Shown here: one piece after another, positions 12,365 through 23,578 of the stretch
Position numbering within the stretch: position 1 is the stretch's first letter
Layout: each line of letters begins with the position of its first letter
DNA from: Batillaria attramentaria
Taxonomy: Eukaryota; Mollusca; Gastropoda; Batillariidae
Assembly (NCBI GenBank): GCA_018292915.2
Contig: JACVVK020000055.1
Span: 951,501-1,015,500 of the forward strand
DNA length: 64,000 bases
Reading direction: 5' to 3'
The notes under the pieces: model-generated
Seen by the model: the letters and a program-made list of their open reading frames with translations, nothing else
Told to the model about the DNA's origin: nothing
Database searches by the model: none
Program-made: the position numbers and the translations under genes

Positions 12365-15300
12365 AATTTCAGCACCCCGCTTACTGATTGGGACCATTTA
12401 CAAGTATACAAAAGAGAAAATGAAGGTAAAGTGTACAATAACTTCATTATATTTGCTTGAATTATCTGCATTTGTATCACATAGTCTCATCATGTTTCTA
12501 CATTTGTGTCACCACAAAAAAAGGAGGGGGGGGGGGGGTAAACATGGTATTCTGTGTATTCAGTGCCAGAGCCATGCTTTTGTTTGTCACAGAATATAAT
12601 TGGTTTCCAATGTATTGCAGAGAAGACATGATTGTCAGTTTTCATGTGCTTGCTGCAGATGCTGTGGACAAAAGATCTGCACATGAATACAGTGCATGTG
12701 GAAGATGTTTGTGCAGCAATCTGGCATCTGTTTACACATGGGCAGTGTGGCCAGATATACCATCTGGCAGACAAGGGCAACACAAGTAAGCCATCTTTTC
12801 ACCTGGACTTGTTTGCTTGCTTGTCATGTGGTAGAACAGGCTAATCAAGATTGTGAACCGTTCATAAATTTGTAAAGATGAACTGCCTGAGATGCATGGG
12901 TGTTTTAATCTTTTATTTTTATTTTTTTAGAGCAAGGGACCATATCTGAGTTGGTCTCCAAGTTGTTTGACATAGACTACGACTTCATGGGTTCCATTTT
13001 ATCCACAATGGCACAGGTCAGGATCTCTTTTTTTTTCTCTCTCTCTCTTTGTTTCTTTCTTTCCTTTTTTCACACTTGTGTAACAAAGTGAGTCTGTATC
13101 ATCCCTCTGTGTGTGTGAGAGAGAGAGAGAGAGAGAAGAGAGAGACCAAAAAAACTTTAACATTGTCATTTTCTCAGAATCTACAAACAGCAGAAGCACC
13201 AAACTTGGCTTGCGGATAGACAGCGACAATACCTTTCAAAACATACCCTTTTGAATGACCTTGACTCAAGATCAAGGTCATTAAAGCTGTTTGGAACTTC
13301 ACTGTTGGCATTTCCTCAGAATCTACAAACACCACAAGCATCAAACTTTGCATGATGAAACTTGAAAGACATTGATAACCCCTTTACTGACATACCTGTA
13401 TTCAGTGACGTTGAGTCAAGGTCAGGGCAATACAAGCTGTTTGTAGAAATGTTTAAAGGGTACGGCAAGTCAAGAGCACTGTTGGGTTTAAATGACAGAT
13501 ATTGAGGTCCTAAGCTGTTAGACAGCAAAATTTTTCATGAACAAAGTACCATTTACTCAAAAATGCGCCGAAAACACCCTCTGCTTTCGGTTCCTGGGCT
13601 GCGCCATGTTGCCACGCTCTTTCGCGAATGAGACGGGAAAGGTGCTGACGGTGACGTCACTCCACCACCACTGTCGGCAGTGCCCGCTTTGAGCGGGTTG
13701 TTCCAGAGTATTATTTTTTGTGTTCGAGATGCCACAGTGCAAAGCGTTTGGTTGTTTCAGCAAACAGGGCATGTGTAAGAATGCAGATGGGAAGCCACAA
13801 AAGCTTTTTTAAATTTCCGAATCTAAACAAATCAAAGGAAAAACGGAGGTTATGCGCGAAATGGTTGGAGACCTTGAAGAACGATCACTTGCCCCGCCGA
13901 GTGCAGGAATACGCCTGGAACAATCGAGACTGACCTCGTTTGTGGAGATCATTTTACCCCGGATTGTTTCACTGGCGCTTTTGCGAATGATGTTGCTGCT
14001 TCACTTGTCAAACACGCATCAATCGGCTCTTCCCCATCGTCCCCACTGTTTTCTGCCCGACCCCTTACTGAGCTCTTCCTCAGAATATTCTGGCTCGAAA
14101 TTATGAAGAACTATCCCCAAATCCATTCTAGCTTTCAGGATATAAGCAAAGTGTGTATACGAGCCAGAAATAGCACGCCTAAAACGTGTAGCAGGCACAC
14201 CTGCACGCACAGAGAGTGTGCCAGCTTAGTGTCGTCTGCTGCTGAGTGGTGGTGTGACGTCACTGCTAGGATCAACATGGCAGCCTCCATGGCATCGCAT
14301 TTCGGCTGCCGTTTGGTGTGATAAATGCTGAATGGTGTATTCATGTTCAAATCTTTTGGGCTGCAGCCGTCTAGGACATCACTATCTATCCCCTAAACCC
14401 AACATTGCACTTGACTTGCCTTACCCTTTAAAAAAAAAAAATTACGTTATCAGAAACAAACTGATGATAAACAGTGATAAAAACCTTCCCAGACATACCC
14501 TATTATTTTCTCCGAGTTAGCAGTTTACTATATGACTTTTTCTTACTCTCAAGTCAGTAAGTAGCAGATGGAAACAACTTATGAGCCTCTCGCTTCCTTT
14601 TTCATTTAATTTTGTTTTGGGGTTTCTTTTGTCCTAATCTGTGTTAGGCCCGTAGCCGTGGGTTAAATTAACCTTGAGTTCTACATATGGGCCCGGTTCT
14701 GTCAGAGGTTAGGGTTAATAGGGTAGCAATTTACTGCCGGATTTCCCTCCCAGAGTTCAAGCAGTAAGCGAAAGTCAGGTAGGACCAGCATTCACTGGTT
14801 CTTTCACCTGTGAAGGAATGGGAGTTAATGCCCGAAGCTCGATTAACCACCCTTGGCTCACTCGATTCCTGGTTGTTCATAGGTTGTTTCCCTCTGCTAC
14901 TTACTGACTAGAGAGTAGGAAAAAGGCATACAGGAAACTGCTAACCCTGCTAAAATATACTAAAATTTTTAATTTTTAAAAAATTCTTTTGAATGAATTT
15001 TAACGTTGACATTTTCACAAACTACAGACACCAGAGAAACTACTTGACACTCAAGGTCAAGGCTATACAAGTTGTCCATGGAAAACTAGAACATTGCGAT
15101 TTCTGAGAAACTGTGAACACCAGACATCTAACTTGGCATGATGATAGAAAGCAATAGGACCTTTACAAACATACTTTTATGAGTGAGCCAAGTAGGCTTC
15201 TGCCAATTTTTTTTAAATTTCTTTATTTGTATTGTATTCTATAAGAAACTTTTAAGGTGCACAAGAAGAAGCATGTCCTGCATGATTCATTTGACAGTGA

Positions 15301-17520
15301 TCAGAATGACACAGGTTGATCATTTACATTTTACATTTTACCTCAAAGTTTGCTGTAGAGCAGGAACCAGTGCTGATCAAGAGTAGATTTGGAGAGAGAA
15401 CACTGTACTTTGTTTTTAATCATAGACTGGCTGTGTATGAATTGATGCTGGAAACACCAGCTAGTCTAAATATCACAAACCTTCCTGTGTAATATTCAGG
15501 TCAAAATGTCAAGTGTGGTTGAGGACATTAATGACAAACACATGGCACCCTGGGCTGACGCCTGCCAGCGAGATGGTATTGCCAATACACCTCTTACTCC
15601 ATTCATTGATCAGGTAAACATATTCTTTCTTTTTGCATTTTTTCTCCTCGTGTCACCTCAGTTCTGTGATGCAGCCTTATCTTAAAGTCCAGACAAATGT
15701 CAAGCATTGCTATTGCTCAGGAATTCCATGGTTCACTTATGTGGAGTGCTTTATCTGGCACTATGGGCTCGCCTTCACGCAGCGGGGCTGATTTCACTGA
15801 GCTTGCCCACCCCTTTTGCTCTTCCTTTACTCTTATTTCTGCCTCCATCGGCCCATTCACCTGTCTTTTGCTTTCTAAAAATCTCCTCCGGGGGAGGTCA
15901 GTAAGCGGGTGTCTGCTGACCCTTGGTCCAGTGAGACATCTGAGGGTCGTTTCTGAAGGCCGACTTCACTGGATTCCCCCCGCCTGGTCTTCAACCTGGC
16001 GGGCTTTGTTCGCAGCATCCTGCTGGTGCTGCTGAACACCTGTCATGTTGAAGACCTTCACAATGCACCCCTCTCAGGTGCGTTGTTTTCCCAAACCGCC
16101 TCACGGCTGGGAGGTTCCTTGTTGGGGCAGTATTTCTCCAACTGCCTCCCAGGCATGTTGTCTTCATTGGCAACTAAGGAATTTTCCTGTCTCACTCAGT
16201 CTATCCCTCACCAGCCCATTCGCCTGTCTTTTTCTCTTTGAAACCTCCCGAATTTAGCCACTTTGTCCTTCCTCTCATCTCTCATCTGATTTCTAAGTTT
16301 GGCCCTTTCATGATATGATAATGATAATGATAATGAGTATTGTATAGGCGTTTTACCCAATTTCACGAATCGGCTCAAAGCGCCGCGAACTGAACCCAAC
16401 ACGCACGCTCACGTGAATCACACGCATTCTCTCACACACAGCACATAAACACATTACAATCACGTGGTGCGAAGGGTCAGCTCAGCTATTTAAATTTCGG
16501 AATTTAGAATTGCATTTATTTTTTTTCAAATTTGGTGGGCTGAACATTTCCAAAGCAGAGGGGGAGGAAGCCGGAGTACCCGGAGAGAACCCCCGACGAT
16601 CGGCCCGAATGAACGGTGCCACATACGAGAAGGAAAAATTCTTTGCCCCGAGTGGGACTCGAACCCCTGACCTCTCGCATTGGTGACAAGTCTCTTAACC
16701 ACTAGACCACCGACCGCCCTCATCTTTATTTCTTCTTTTTAAGCCCCTCAATCATGTCTGCACTACCAGTAGCTAGGAATAAGTAGTGTTGGGCATATGC
16801 TGCGAACTGGTTTATTGCACATAGGAGATGATAAGTTGCAATATTTGCTGTATATACGCTTAGAATTTATCTTTGTTTTACCTAGTTGTAATTGCTATTT
16901 GTTGTCTACGCTTTTTTGTAATCAGGAGTTAGCATGAAGGTGCAGCGTCTCCTGCATGTCCTAGGTTTATACCACCCCGTAGACCAGTTTGCATCCTTTG
17001 TCCAATGTTACATTTTGGTGTTTTTTTCATGTAGCGCAGGCACATTCAGCTGCGAATTAGTCTTTGTGGCTTGCGCGGCTTTAAGCCCTAAAAACTCACT
17101 CCCCCCCCCCCCTCCCTCCCCCCCCTGTAAACCAGTTTGCATCCTTTGTCCAACGTTGTATTTGGGGGGGGGGGGGGTCATGTAGTGCAGGCACACTTGG
17201 CCACGAATTGGTCTTTGTGGCTTGCGCGGCTTTAAAGGGACATATTTTTTCGGCCATTTTACCCGTGGGTCGCTCATTAGCAACAGGAGCTAATCGTAGG
17301 AAAGTGGCGGTTAGATTGACTGGTCAAGGCTTGGCCACTGTAGTCTGGAATCTCAGACATGAGGTCAGTGCGCCATCTGACCTCGAAGCAGGGAAGGCAT
17401 TACCCGTCTAGCTGTCAGGCTTCATGCCTGGCCGCCATCACTGATGGCATCAGCCACAGTACTGTTCTGTAGCAGTCCCACTGAGTGGCGGGCACAAACT
17501 TGATGTGCTTGAGCGTGCGC

Positions 17521-17573
<53 letters not shown>

Positions 17574-17701
17574 AGACTTAACAGTCCACTGACAACTCAG
17601 TTTTGAAAGTAAAGGGACATGTAAGGAACACTTCAGGAAGTATTGTCTTTTCGAAAATTACATTCACTAAATAGAATGGTTACTTGACATGCAGCATTCT
17701 G

Positions 17702-17763
<62 letters not shown>

Positions 17764-17895
17764 AAATATTTGGGGGGGGGGGACTGGAGAGAGAGAAGTA
17801 ACTCGAGACATTCCACCAATCACAAAATGACTTTGACATTGAAAGAAATAATTATTGGTAAACATTCCTCAGTATGACTACAGGTAAGCCAGATA

Positions 17896-17933
<38 letters not shown>

Positions 17934-17945
17934 GCACACAACTGA

Positions 17946-17976
<31 letters not shown>

Positions 17977-18827
17977 TAACCTCAGGCGCCGCTTCCGTAC
18001 ACGCCTGCTTACCATTACTAGCTGTCACTTGAGACATGCCTCTCTAAACAACCGTGAGGCTGGCGCGTTGAACTTTGAGGGCAGGGCATCGGCTCCGCCT
18101 CTCCCGCAAGACGGGATTTGAGTGAAAGGCGGCTTTTTCGAATCCGAATTAGGTCAGGCTAAAAAAAAATTTCTGAACTACTGGCTTAGGGACTTGTTTA
18201 GGTTGAAATTTTGGTTTGCCTTTGTTTGTCACTGCACAAAACGCCATTCCTCCAGGTATGGAACACTTACGTTACCTCTGAGTATGTTATATTTGAGCGT
18301 AAAAAATTAAATGGAGGCATGATTCCAGGCACACAGTGTACAAACAGCAGGCACACAGTGCAGACAAATCCTGAACAGGCCACACCTCTTTTGGCATAGG
18401 AAAAAGTGTGGCCCTCTAAGCCCTAAAAACTCACTCACTCACTCACTCCCAGTCCTTTATCTGTTATTTGCCTGATCATTTTTTGTCTGTCCTTCGCGGT
18501 AGTTGCCAGTGGTTAGTCTTAAATAATGTTAGCATTCTTTCAGCAGTCACAGACGGGTTAAATTCATATTTTCTGATTTTCAGGAATTGCTGTATAATAA
18601 ACACTTGCATATGGATGGTACCAAGATTGAGCAGACTGGTTTTTCGTACTCGTATCCAGAGTTACGCCTCACTTGCCTGAGGCAGGTAGGTGCCTGGAAC
18701 ACGTGCATGTGTGATGGAGGAGGAGCTGGAGTAATGATGTAAATAAATGTAGTAGATACTTTCCAAGTCTTCTGAGTTAATGTTGTCAGTTGAGTCCTCA
18801 AAATCCACCTCTCAGTAAAGTCAGACA

Positions 18828-18862
<35 letters not shown>

Positions 18863-19034
18863 CTCTAAACAGATAGCCAAATTGCCAGACATAAACGAAT
18901 ATTGTGTGTCTGTGTAGATACTGGATGACTACATTCAACTGGGGCTGTTTCCAAAGTGTCTGCTTTCTGGTGACGTGCATTACATCCCACCTTCTGACTA
19001 CGATGACTTGGTTGACCAGGATGGAGATCACTGA
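4327..19034 (+). CDS. Atypical extended SDR (NAD-dependent epimerase/dehydratase family), complete, 13 exons
   Basis: Coding exons are 4327-4369, 8117-8178, 8484-8540, 9495-9549, 9803-9894, 11258-11371, 11909-12062, 12373-12425, 12659-12785, 12931-13016, 15500-15613, 18584-18685 and 18918-19034. All have AG/GT borders and matching phases, giving 391 residues, the usual length for extended SDRs. The Rossmann motif GGTGFIG is at residues 14-20, VVNFAAET at 89-96 and a VVRPAIVYG strand/turn follows. Tyr of the YxxxK active site is replaced: Met156-Ala-Arg-His-Lys160 occupies that place after Pro152-Trp. Ser132/Ser133 remain. The start ATG sits in AAAATGGCGGCGG within CpG-rich DNA. The protein is probably a cytosolic NAD(P)-binding protein. 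Substrate is unknown, and it may be non-catalytic or use another base. I do not recognise a gene symbol. Confidence 0.85.
5475..5731. mobile_element. hAT-like MITE in SDR intron 1
   Basis: The ends are CAGGGGTGCCAC and, inverted, GTGGCAGCCCTG. CAGGG termini are typical of hAT elements. The flanks GCATTATA (5467-5474) and GTTATATA (5732-5739) agree at 5 of 8 positions, compatible with an eroded 8-bp duplication. The interior repeats TTCCGGC and TTCCTGCTTTT words. No coding capacity is seen. Confidence 0.45.
6279..6695. mobile_element. hAT-like non-autonomous element in SDR intron 1
   Basis: Inverted ends CAGTGATCGCG and CGCGATCACTG are flanked by GTATTGGG (6271-6278) and GTATTAGG (6696-6703), an 8-bp duplication with one mismatch, as expected for hAT. 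The 417-bp interior repeats ACCGGTCCC words and encodes nothing recognisable. Confidence 0.65.
6715..7795 (-). mobile_element. THAP-domain DNA transposon remnant, copy 1 (SDR intron 1)
   Basis: The element runs from TTTAAAGGGCAAGGCAAATC at 6715 to an inverted end at 7685 (GTACCCTTTAAA), with a second, outer end at 7795. The minus strand reads the N-terminal half of a THAP domain from 7402 down (Met-Pro-Gln-Cys-Lys-Ala-Phe-Gly-Cys). After a one-base frame change it reads Val-Cys-Gly-Asp-His-Phe-Thr-Pro-Asp-Cys-Phe. Together these give the C2CH pattern of THAP zinc fingers, which in transposons bind the element's own ends (P-element-like). Copy 2 at 13452-14432 lies in the opposite orientation. 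TGACGTCA sites occur at 6885 and 7478. Confidence 0.65.
7140..7417 (-). pseudogene. THAP zinc-finger frame with frameshift (copy 1)
   Basis: The reading starts at the Met-Pro-Gln-Cys codons (minus strand, about 7408). The first Cys pair, Cys-x4-Cys, is followed by Arg-Phe-Phe and a Lys-rich helix with a conserved Trp. The frame closes at 7205. The continuing Cys-x2-His part (Val-Cys-Gly-Asp-His-Phe) is one frame over. The same break occurs at the same place in copy 2, so the source element was already broken when it multiplied. A DNA-binding role in the ancestor is inferred from the family. Confidence 0.55.
8707..9320. repeat. Nuclear-receptor half-site repeat, copy A (SDR intron 3)
   Basis: The unit begins GGCTCACTTGTGT and ends ACAAGTGAGCCAAGTAGG, so its outer ends are inverted repeats. 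Inside are degenerate ~150-bp monomers (cattttctcagaatct, gcatgatgatagacattg) separated by TGACCTTGACTCAAGGTCA-type words. Related copies are at 13071-15201, 27280-28335 and 49460-50253. No protein is encoded. I cannot assign a superfamily, and a long MITE or satellite-like element is the best description. Confidence 0.7.
10020..11257. other. SDR intron 5, no recognised element
   Basis: AT-rich intronic DNA with short open frames that lack codon structure. A moderately GC-rich patch at 10140-10360 and a patch at 10560-10810 may be old repeats, but I saw no inverted ends, target duplications or homology to other parts of the window. Confidence 0.5.
12299..12360. repeat. (TG)n microsatellite
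   Basis: An uninterrupted TG dinucleotide run of about 62 bases ends 12 bases before SDR exon 8. It therefore occupies the place of the polypyrimidine tract, and the acceptor is served by TTTTAATTTCAG. Confidence 0.95.
13452..14432 (+). mobile_element. THAP-domain DNA transposon remnant, copy 2 (SDR intron 10)
   Basis: Ends are TTTAAAGGGTACGGCAAGTC and its inverted partner CTTGCCTTACCCTTTAAA. The THAP frame is on the plus strand from 13729 (Met-Pro-Gln-Cys). It carries a private extra G near 13791, which shifts the first part, and shares with copy 1 the later frame break before Val-Cys-Gly-Asp-His (about 13935). An open stretch then runs through Met-Lys-Asn-Tyr-Pro to a stop at 14321. TGACGTCA sites lie at 13652 and 14255. 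The element is inserted inside half-site repeat copy B. Confidence 0.65.
14517..14944. mobile_element. MITE with ~50-bp inverted ends, nested in repeat copy B
   Basis: The left end TTAGCAGTTTACTATATG, continuing to GTCAGTAAGTAGCAG, matches the inverted right end (CTGCTACTTACTGAC through AAACTGCTAA) over about 51 bases with a handful of mismatches. The 428-bp interior has no coding frame. I cannot define the target duplication, so the superfamily is open. Confidence 0.55.
15762..17236 (+). repeat. Long dispersed repeat, copy 1, interrupted by a SINE
   Basis: This segment matches 28756-29700 closely, apart from a 408-base insertion at 16312-16719. It ends with TTGCGCGGCTTTAAGCCCTAAAAACTCACTC, a tail also seen near 18415 and 22500. 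That kind of short GGC(G/T)TTAA-plus-microsatellite tail marks the 3' end of molluscan non-LTR elements. The last ~110 bases are duplicated at 17128-17236 after a C-run. No reverse transcriptase is visible, so it is probably a non-autonomous retroelement. Confidence 0.5.
16312..16719 (-). mobile_element. tRNA-derived SINE
   Basis: Read on the minus strand it begins GGGCGGTCGGTGGTCTAGTG (A-box-like, 16719 downward), has a B box GGTTCGAGTCC (complement at 16654-16664) and ends in a (TTATCA)n-like tail at 16312-16335. TCAT flanks both sides (16308-16311 and 16720-16723). The paralogous repeat at 29310 lacks the insertion, which fixes the boundaries. Pol III transcription from the internal A and B boxes is expected for the family. 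Confidence 0.75.
17521..17971. repeat. Cluster of TG/CA microsatellites
   Basis: TG run at 17521-17570, CA run at 17705-17760, then CA runs at 17899-17930 and 17949-17972. The opposite orientations leave long stretches that could pair with each other within SDR intron 11. Confidence 0.9.
18833..18860. repeat. (GT)n microsatellite
   Basis: GT dinucleotide run in SDR intron 12, about 55 bases before the last exon. Confidence 0.9.
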
Positions 19035-21172
19035 CATCAAAACACAATACAGACTTTTCCCCTGTCAAAAACAGCATTCCATTTGACTAATCATGATTTT
19101 CAGCGTGCAGGCAAAGCCTAGCGTATTAATGGCCTAAATATTTTCCATTGTGAGGAGGCTACAGGCTATAAGTATGATACCTTTTTTCATACATGTATAT
19201 ATATACATCTACATGCCAAAGGATAAGTTCCACTTCTGTCTTCCCATATAAATGTGCTGTGTTTTCTCCACATTGGGTTGTTTCAATGGTTTTTAGCAAG
19301 GGGTAGTTTGTCCTGCCGCTTTTGACTTTCATAATACATGTACGACATTTCTGAGCTTGGCTTGAATAACTGTTGTAGGGCTTTCATCTCACTGTTTTGT
19401 TAGATCTGTTTATTTTGGTGTGTGTATGTGTGTGTTGACATGCCAGGCTGTTGTTCAGTTGTATCTACTTGTATGGCTTATGGTACAAAATGTATTCAGG
19501 TTATGTGACAGTACCCAAACATGACTGGCTTCAGTTTAACTTTACAATGAACATATTTTGTCTTGGCAACCATTTACAACTATGTCTGACAACATGAGAC
19601 TACATGTGTCTGTGATCTTGTTGATGTGTCATGAATTTCTGTGATTTTTGTTCCCAAGTGCTGTATACATATCTGCAGTGACATTATGTTTGGATGTCTT
19701 GAGCATATATGTACAAGTAACTGCATTTTTTTCTGCTTCCACTTAATAGCCAGATTTGAGTAGTATGTTTTTGTTTCTGCAGTTTGTTTATCGTGTAAGG
19801 GTCAAGTGGTTTGATGGAAGTGCAGTACCTACTGTAATCACTAGAGGCAACCACACGTTTTGCAGCTGTAACAGTATGCAGGCATTTATTTTGGTAGAAC
19901 TCACTGTGACCAGTATGTATGTTTCCAGTGTCTGTCACACACTGATTTACTTACTGTTTTTCTCTTTACCTTGGTGTGTGATGTCCGTTTTGAAGACTTC
20001 ATTTTCCACATCTTGTGACATGCAGAACATTTCACAGATGCTCGCACACCAACGTACGTTCCTCATAAGTGCACTGTACACCTATGCTCAGATCAGAGTG
20101 CACCAAAAACACAACACTTGTACAGTTGTCTTGGGGAGAGTAGCAGTTGCCAAACTTGAAACAGAAGTAACTTGTTTGTGCCCTGATATTTGTAATTTGT
20201 ATATATGCAAAAGTACGTCTCATTTCTACCATATTGTTTCAGAAACAGAATTTTCAGTTCACCTCTTTGTATGCCAATATTAGGCTCTTTTGTGAGACTT
20301 GCAGTTGTTCCAGTCATTCTGGTGAAGCTGCACATGGAGATGAACGCTCTCACCTTCCTTGTATAGTTTATCTCCTGTGAGGATATATAGGTAGCTGTCC
20401 CAATGACTGACCTGACATTGGCCTGTGACATTGCTTTTTGCATAGATAAATGTCATTTCTTGCTACATTATGTCCATAGCCAGACAGCATTCCGCTGTGT
20501 ATACCCTGATACATTGGACATCAGTTTGATGAGTGACCGTGATAGTGAAAGACAGAAGTATGAAGTGCACATTTATGACGCTGCACTGCTTGCTTGCTTT
20601 GAGCGTATGTTAGCATCTTCTAAATGAATAATGGGTGTTTCCTTATCATGGTGCCCATAGATGTTTGTAAGAGTGTTCCCTGGTAAAGTTCTGACTTCAC
20701 AGTGTCAGTAGTGGCTTTAGGGTCCAGCCAAGCATATGTACCCACATAACCCTTTGTGCCTGCATATTCAACCAGTTGTACTTAGCTGTACACCTGAGTT
20801 TACTGTTAGGCAAACCATATTGTGAACAGTGTGTACGATCAAGAGGCTTGGGATTCAAAGCCAATCATACACGTAGTACGTGTATACAGTGCTGTTTGTT
20901 TTCAGATCTAACTCTATTATACAGTCTGTGAAGTACAGGAGTTGATTATCCTGACCTGTGGAGCCATTTAGTGGAGGAACCTGAACCAGTATCTCTCAGA
21001 TACATGTACCATTACATGATAGTTTGTAAGCAGATACCCACCAGGTTTCCTCAGCACCAGGTTCAAATGATAGTTCAGTGTAAGTGTGCCCATTACTGAG
21101 CCAAAATGACTTGCACGGAAGAAAATGTCTTCAGTGACAAAACTTTGTGATGATGCTCATGAAATACTTTTC
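19035..21172. other. SDR 3' untranslated/intergenic region
   Basis: AT-rich DNA after the SDR stop codon. It contains a 175-codon open frame at 19756-20283 with no domain, uneven composition and many Cys/Ser/Phe codons, most likely chance. I saw no clear AATAAA poly(A) signal before the transposon starting at 21177, so the transcript end is undefined. Confidence 0.5.
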
Positions 21173-21176
21173 TTAA

Positions 21177-23578
21177 CCTTCGCCGTACGCCGTGGGTAAA
21201 AAAATACTCACACCTTCATTCAAAGTTACACAACTCTGTCAATTTTCAATGCACATCCATGAAATTTCATGACTTTGTTCATAAGGTATGCGGCTATCTG
21301 CCCAGCAAAAATTGTGTTGATTTGTTGGTAAACAAAATAGTTATTCAAAAACAAACAACGTTGTAAATCCCTCGCCATACGTCGTGTGGTAAAAAACTAC
21401 CCATACTAACAAAGAAGACACCTTGCGCGCCGTACGTCGTGGGTAGTTTTTTACCCACACATCATGCGTGTGGAAACAAATGCCCCGGCACCGACTGAGA
21501 AATTCCAGACACGTCAGCCATTTCCTCTGCTCTCCAAGAAGACCGTTCTTTGACTGATATCGCCGACAACTCTGCGTAAGTAATCTTTTTTACGCTAAGT
21601 GACCGCTTCCGTTTCCTAAGATATGATGAAAATGTATAAAAAATCTTTCTTTAGAACTTTCATTTCAATCAAAGAAATAGATGACGTTCGAAAAGTGTAC
21701 AATACATGCGAACTGGTCAATACTGTTCCACGTGGACTGATACCAGTGACGTCGTGTGATTATCAAAATGTACTTTTTCCATCGTTATATTTGTAAATAC
21801 AGTAAAATCTGTTTGTCTACGTTTATAATTTGTCAGTCTAATGCCTATTACGGAGCTCTTCCCGCTATCTGGCCAGGGCTTATCAGATCCCTCGTATTTT
21901 ATGTCGCCGCTGTATATGGTGTCACTGGTTGAGTGGCTCCCCTGAAAATCGTCCCAGTCTGTTCTGTTACTGTGTTAGTTGTTGTAACTGCTGTTTCTCT
22001 TGAACGGCCGTGAATGTCATTTCCTATCAGTGGGGCAAGATCCGAATGTGGAAGATGGGCCGGGGTAGCTGCAAGATATGTTTATACCCTAACTTTCCGA
22101 AGCACAATATAGAAACATGGTCAGTGAAACCATAACACACCTGCCCATCCTCCTCCCTCCCTCCGACCCTAAGCCCTCCTTCCTCCCGAACCCCTTCATC
22201 TCCCCCCCCCCCCACCTGTTATCCCCTGATTTCGTGTAGTTGTTATTTCCAAAAAAAAAAAACTTGATCGATTGCCCCCTCCCCCCTTTTTCTTTATCCT
22301 ACCTAAACCAAGTCACTGGTCATAATAGTCAGACTGATCAATCGATGTCTTCTTGTCTGTTCAGTTGTGCTTGTCAGCCAACATGGAGGACAGGCCAAAT
22401 ATTTTTGAAGCTCTAACAGTTGCTTCACAAGCGCCATAACATTGCCTCCATTTGGAGAAGGTCTCTCTCTCTCTCTCTCTCTCGTCGCGAATTAGCCTTT
22501 GTCGCTTGCGCGGCGTTAAGCCCTAAATAACTAATTAACTAACTCTCTCTCTCTTGTGTGAGTGTGTGGTGGGGGGGGGGGGATCAGGTGTGAAATCGAT
22601 TAATTTTGTAATTGATGCGCTGTTGCAGGTGAAGGTGTTCTTGAATTTCTGGCACCAACGCCGTCATTCCAGGCAGATAATGGTGAAGAGGGTGAGGAAT
22701 CGGGTGGTGCCGTCCTGAGAGCATTAGACGATTTTACGGATGATGACGAGCCCGATGGGCTTGGAAGTTGTTTGTTTGGTAGACCTTACATAGGCACATT
22801 TGGCTGCAACTTGTTAAACCTGGTAACCATCAAGTGGTGCTCTAAAAATAAAGTGCTGAAGTTCATTCAAGGTGGCTAGATTTGCGAAATATTCTGTCAC
22901 CGAATAGCTTTGGCGTGCCGCTGGTATTTCCTAAAGTTTCCCTCTATGTGTGTGTGTGTGTGTTTCTCTCTGTCTGAGACCAAGAGAGACAGAGAACTGA
23001 TTTGTCCAGAACCCAGAATTTTTATTTTATTATTTTGCACAACAACAAAGTCAGGAATGTGTTAAACTTACTTACACAGTTACATAACTTCCACAAAATC
23101 AGCTCCCAGAAATGAAATCAAACATCTGTGTCATCATGTAAGTCTGTCCGCGTATGGAGTGTGTGTGTGTCGCAAGGACAGACAGTAACAGAGACCTGTG
23201 CGTAAAGTGTCACTCTCTCTCTCTCTCAACTTGACATACGCTTGGAGTATTGACTCCAGCTGCAGGTGATATCACGGCATCAATGGACTGCTTCGCTTGA
23301 ACGGTGGAAGGTATAGGTACTGCGAGTCATTTTATTCACAGAACTGTTGTTTTCTACGTATCATCAGTGAATCGTTCATATAAAAAAGCATGGGTAGTTA
23401 TTTGCCCACGACGTAAGGCCAGGAATAGTCGAGGAATCTGCTATATAAAAAGCATGGGTAGTTTTTTACCCACGATGTACAGCCAGGAATAGTAGGTGAA
23501 TCGCCTATTTAGAAAGCATGGGTAGTTTTTCACCCACGACGTACGCCGTGTAAGTTTTTAGGCGACGTACTGCGAAGG
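21177..23578. mobile_element. piggyBac-like element with TTAA target duplications
   Basis: TTAA at 21173-21176 and 23579-23582 flank inverted ends CCTTCGCCGTACG and CGTACTGCGAAGG. TTAA duplication with a CC-start terminus is the mark of piggyBac-type elements. Subterminal DNA repeats GGGTAGTTTTTTACCC hairpins with ACGACGTACG. Three ~62-bp tandem units lie at about 23385-23560 and a related set at 21185-21470. The body includes a retroelement tail near 22490 and an acidic open frame at 22624-22880. No DDD transposase core is visible. Confidence 0.6.
22624..22879 (+). CDS. Acidic open frame inside the piggyBac-like element
   Basis: After a TTGCAG acceptor at 22622-22628 a frame without ATG runs about 85 codons to a TAG at 22879. 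It includes Glu-Gly-Val-Leu-Glu-Phe-Leu, then an acidic stretch (Leu-Asp-Asp-Phe-Thr-Asp-Asp-Asp-Glu-Pro-Asp). Acidic N-terminal regions are usual in piggyBac transposases, so this may be the first exon of a deleted transposase. The later part (Gly-Arg-Pro-Tyr-Ile-Gly-Thr-Phe) has no match that I recognise. Confidence 0.25.

Larger units (their letters stand above)
13071..15201. repeat. Nuclear-receptor half-site repeat, copy B, with two nested insertions
   Basis: The left part (13071-13451) starts CACACTTGTGTAACAAAGTGAG and the right part ends GAGTGAGCCAAGTAGGCTTC near 15201. Between them sit the THAP element (13452-14432) and a second inverted-repeat element (14517-14944). Removing both restores the usual order of half-site monomers. 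The whole lies in SDR intron 10. Confidence 0.65.

Noticed and set aside
12176..12599. Cys-Val and Thr-His repeat proteins in several frames
   Set aside because: They are translations of the TG/CA microsatellite. The same applies to 17680-17877, 25488-25836, 32746-33108 and 61182-61412.
15697..16035. 112-codon frame in the long dispersed repeat
   Set aside because: The matching frame in the second copy is broken differently and shows no reverse transcriptase or other domain.
19756..20283. 175-codon open frame after the SDR stop
   Set aside because: No domain, no plausible splice context and Cys/Ser/Phe-rich composition. It is most likely chance within the 3' region.
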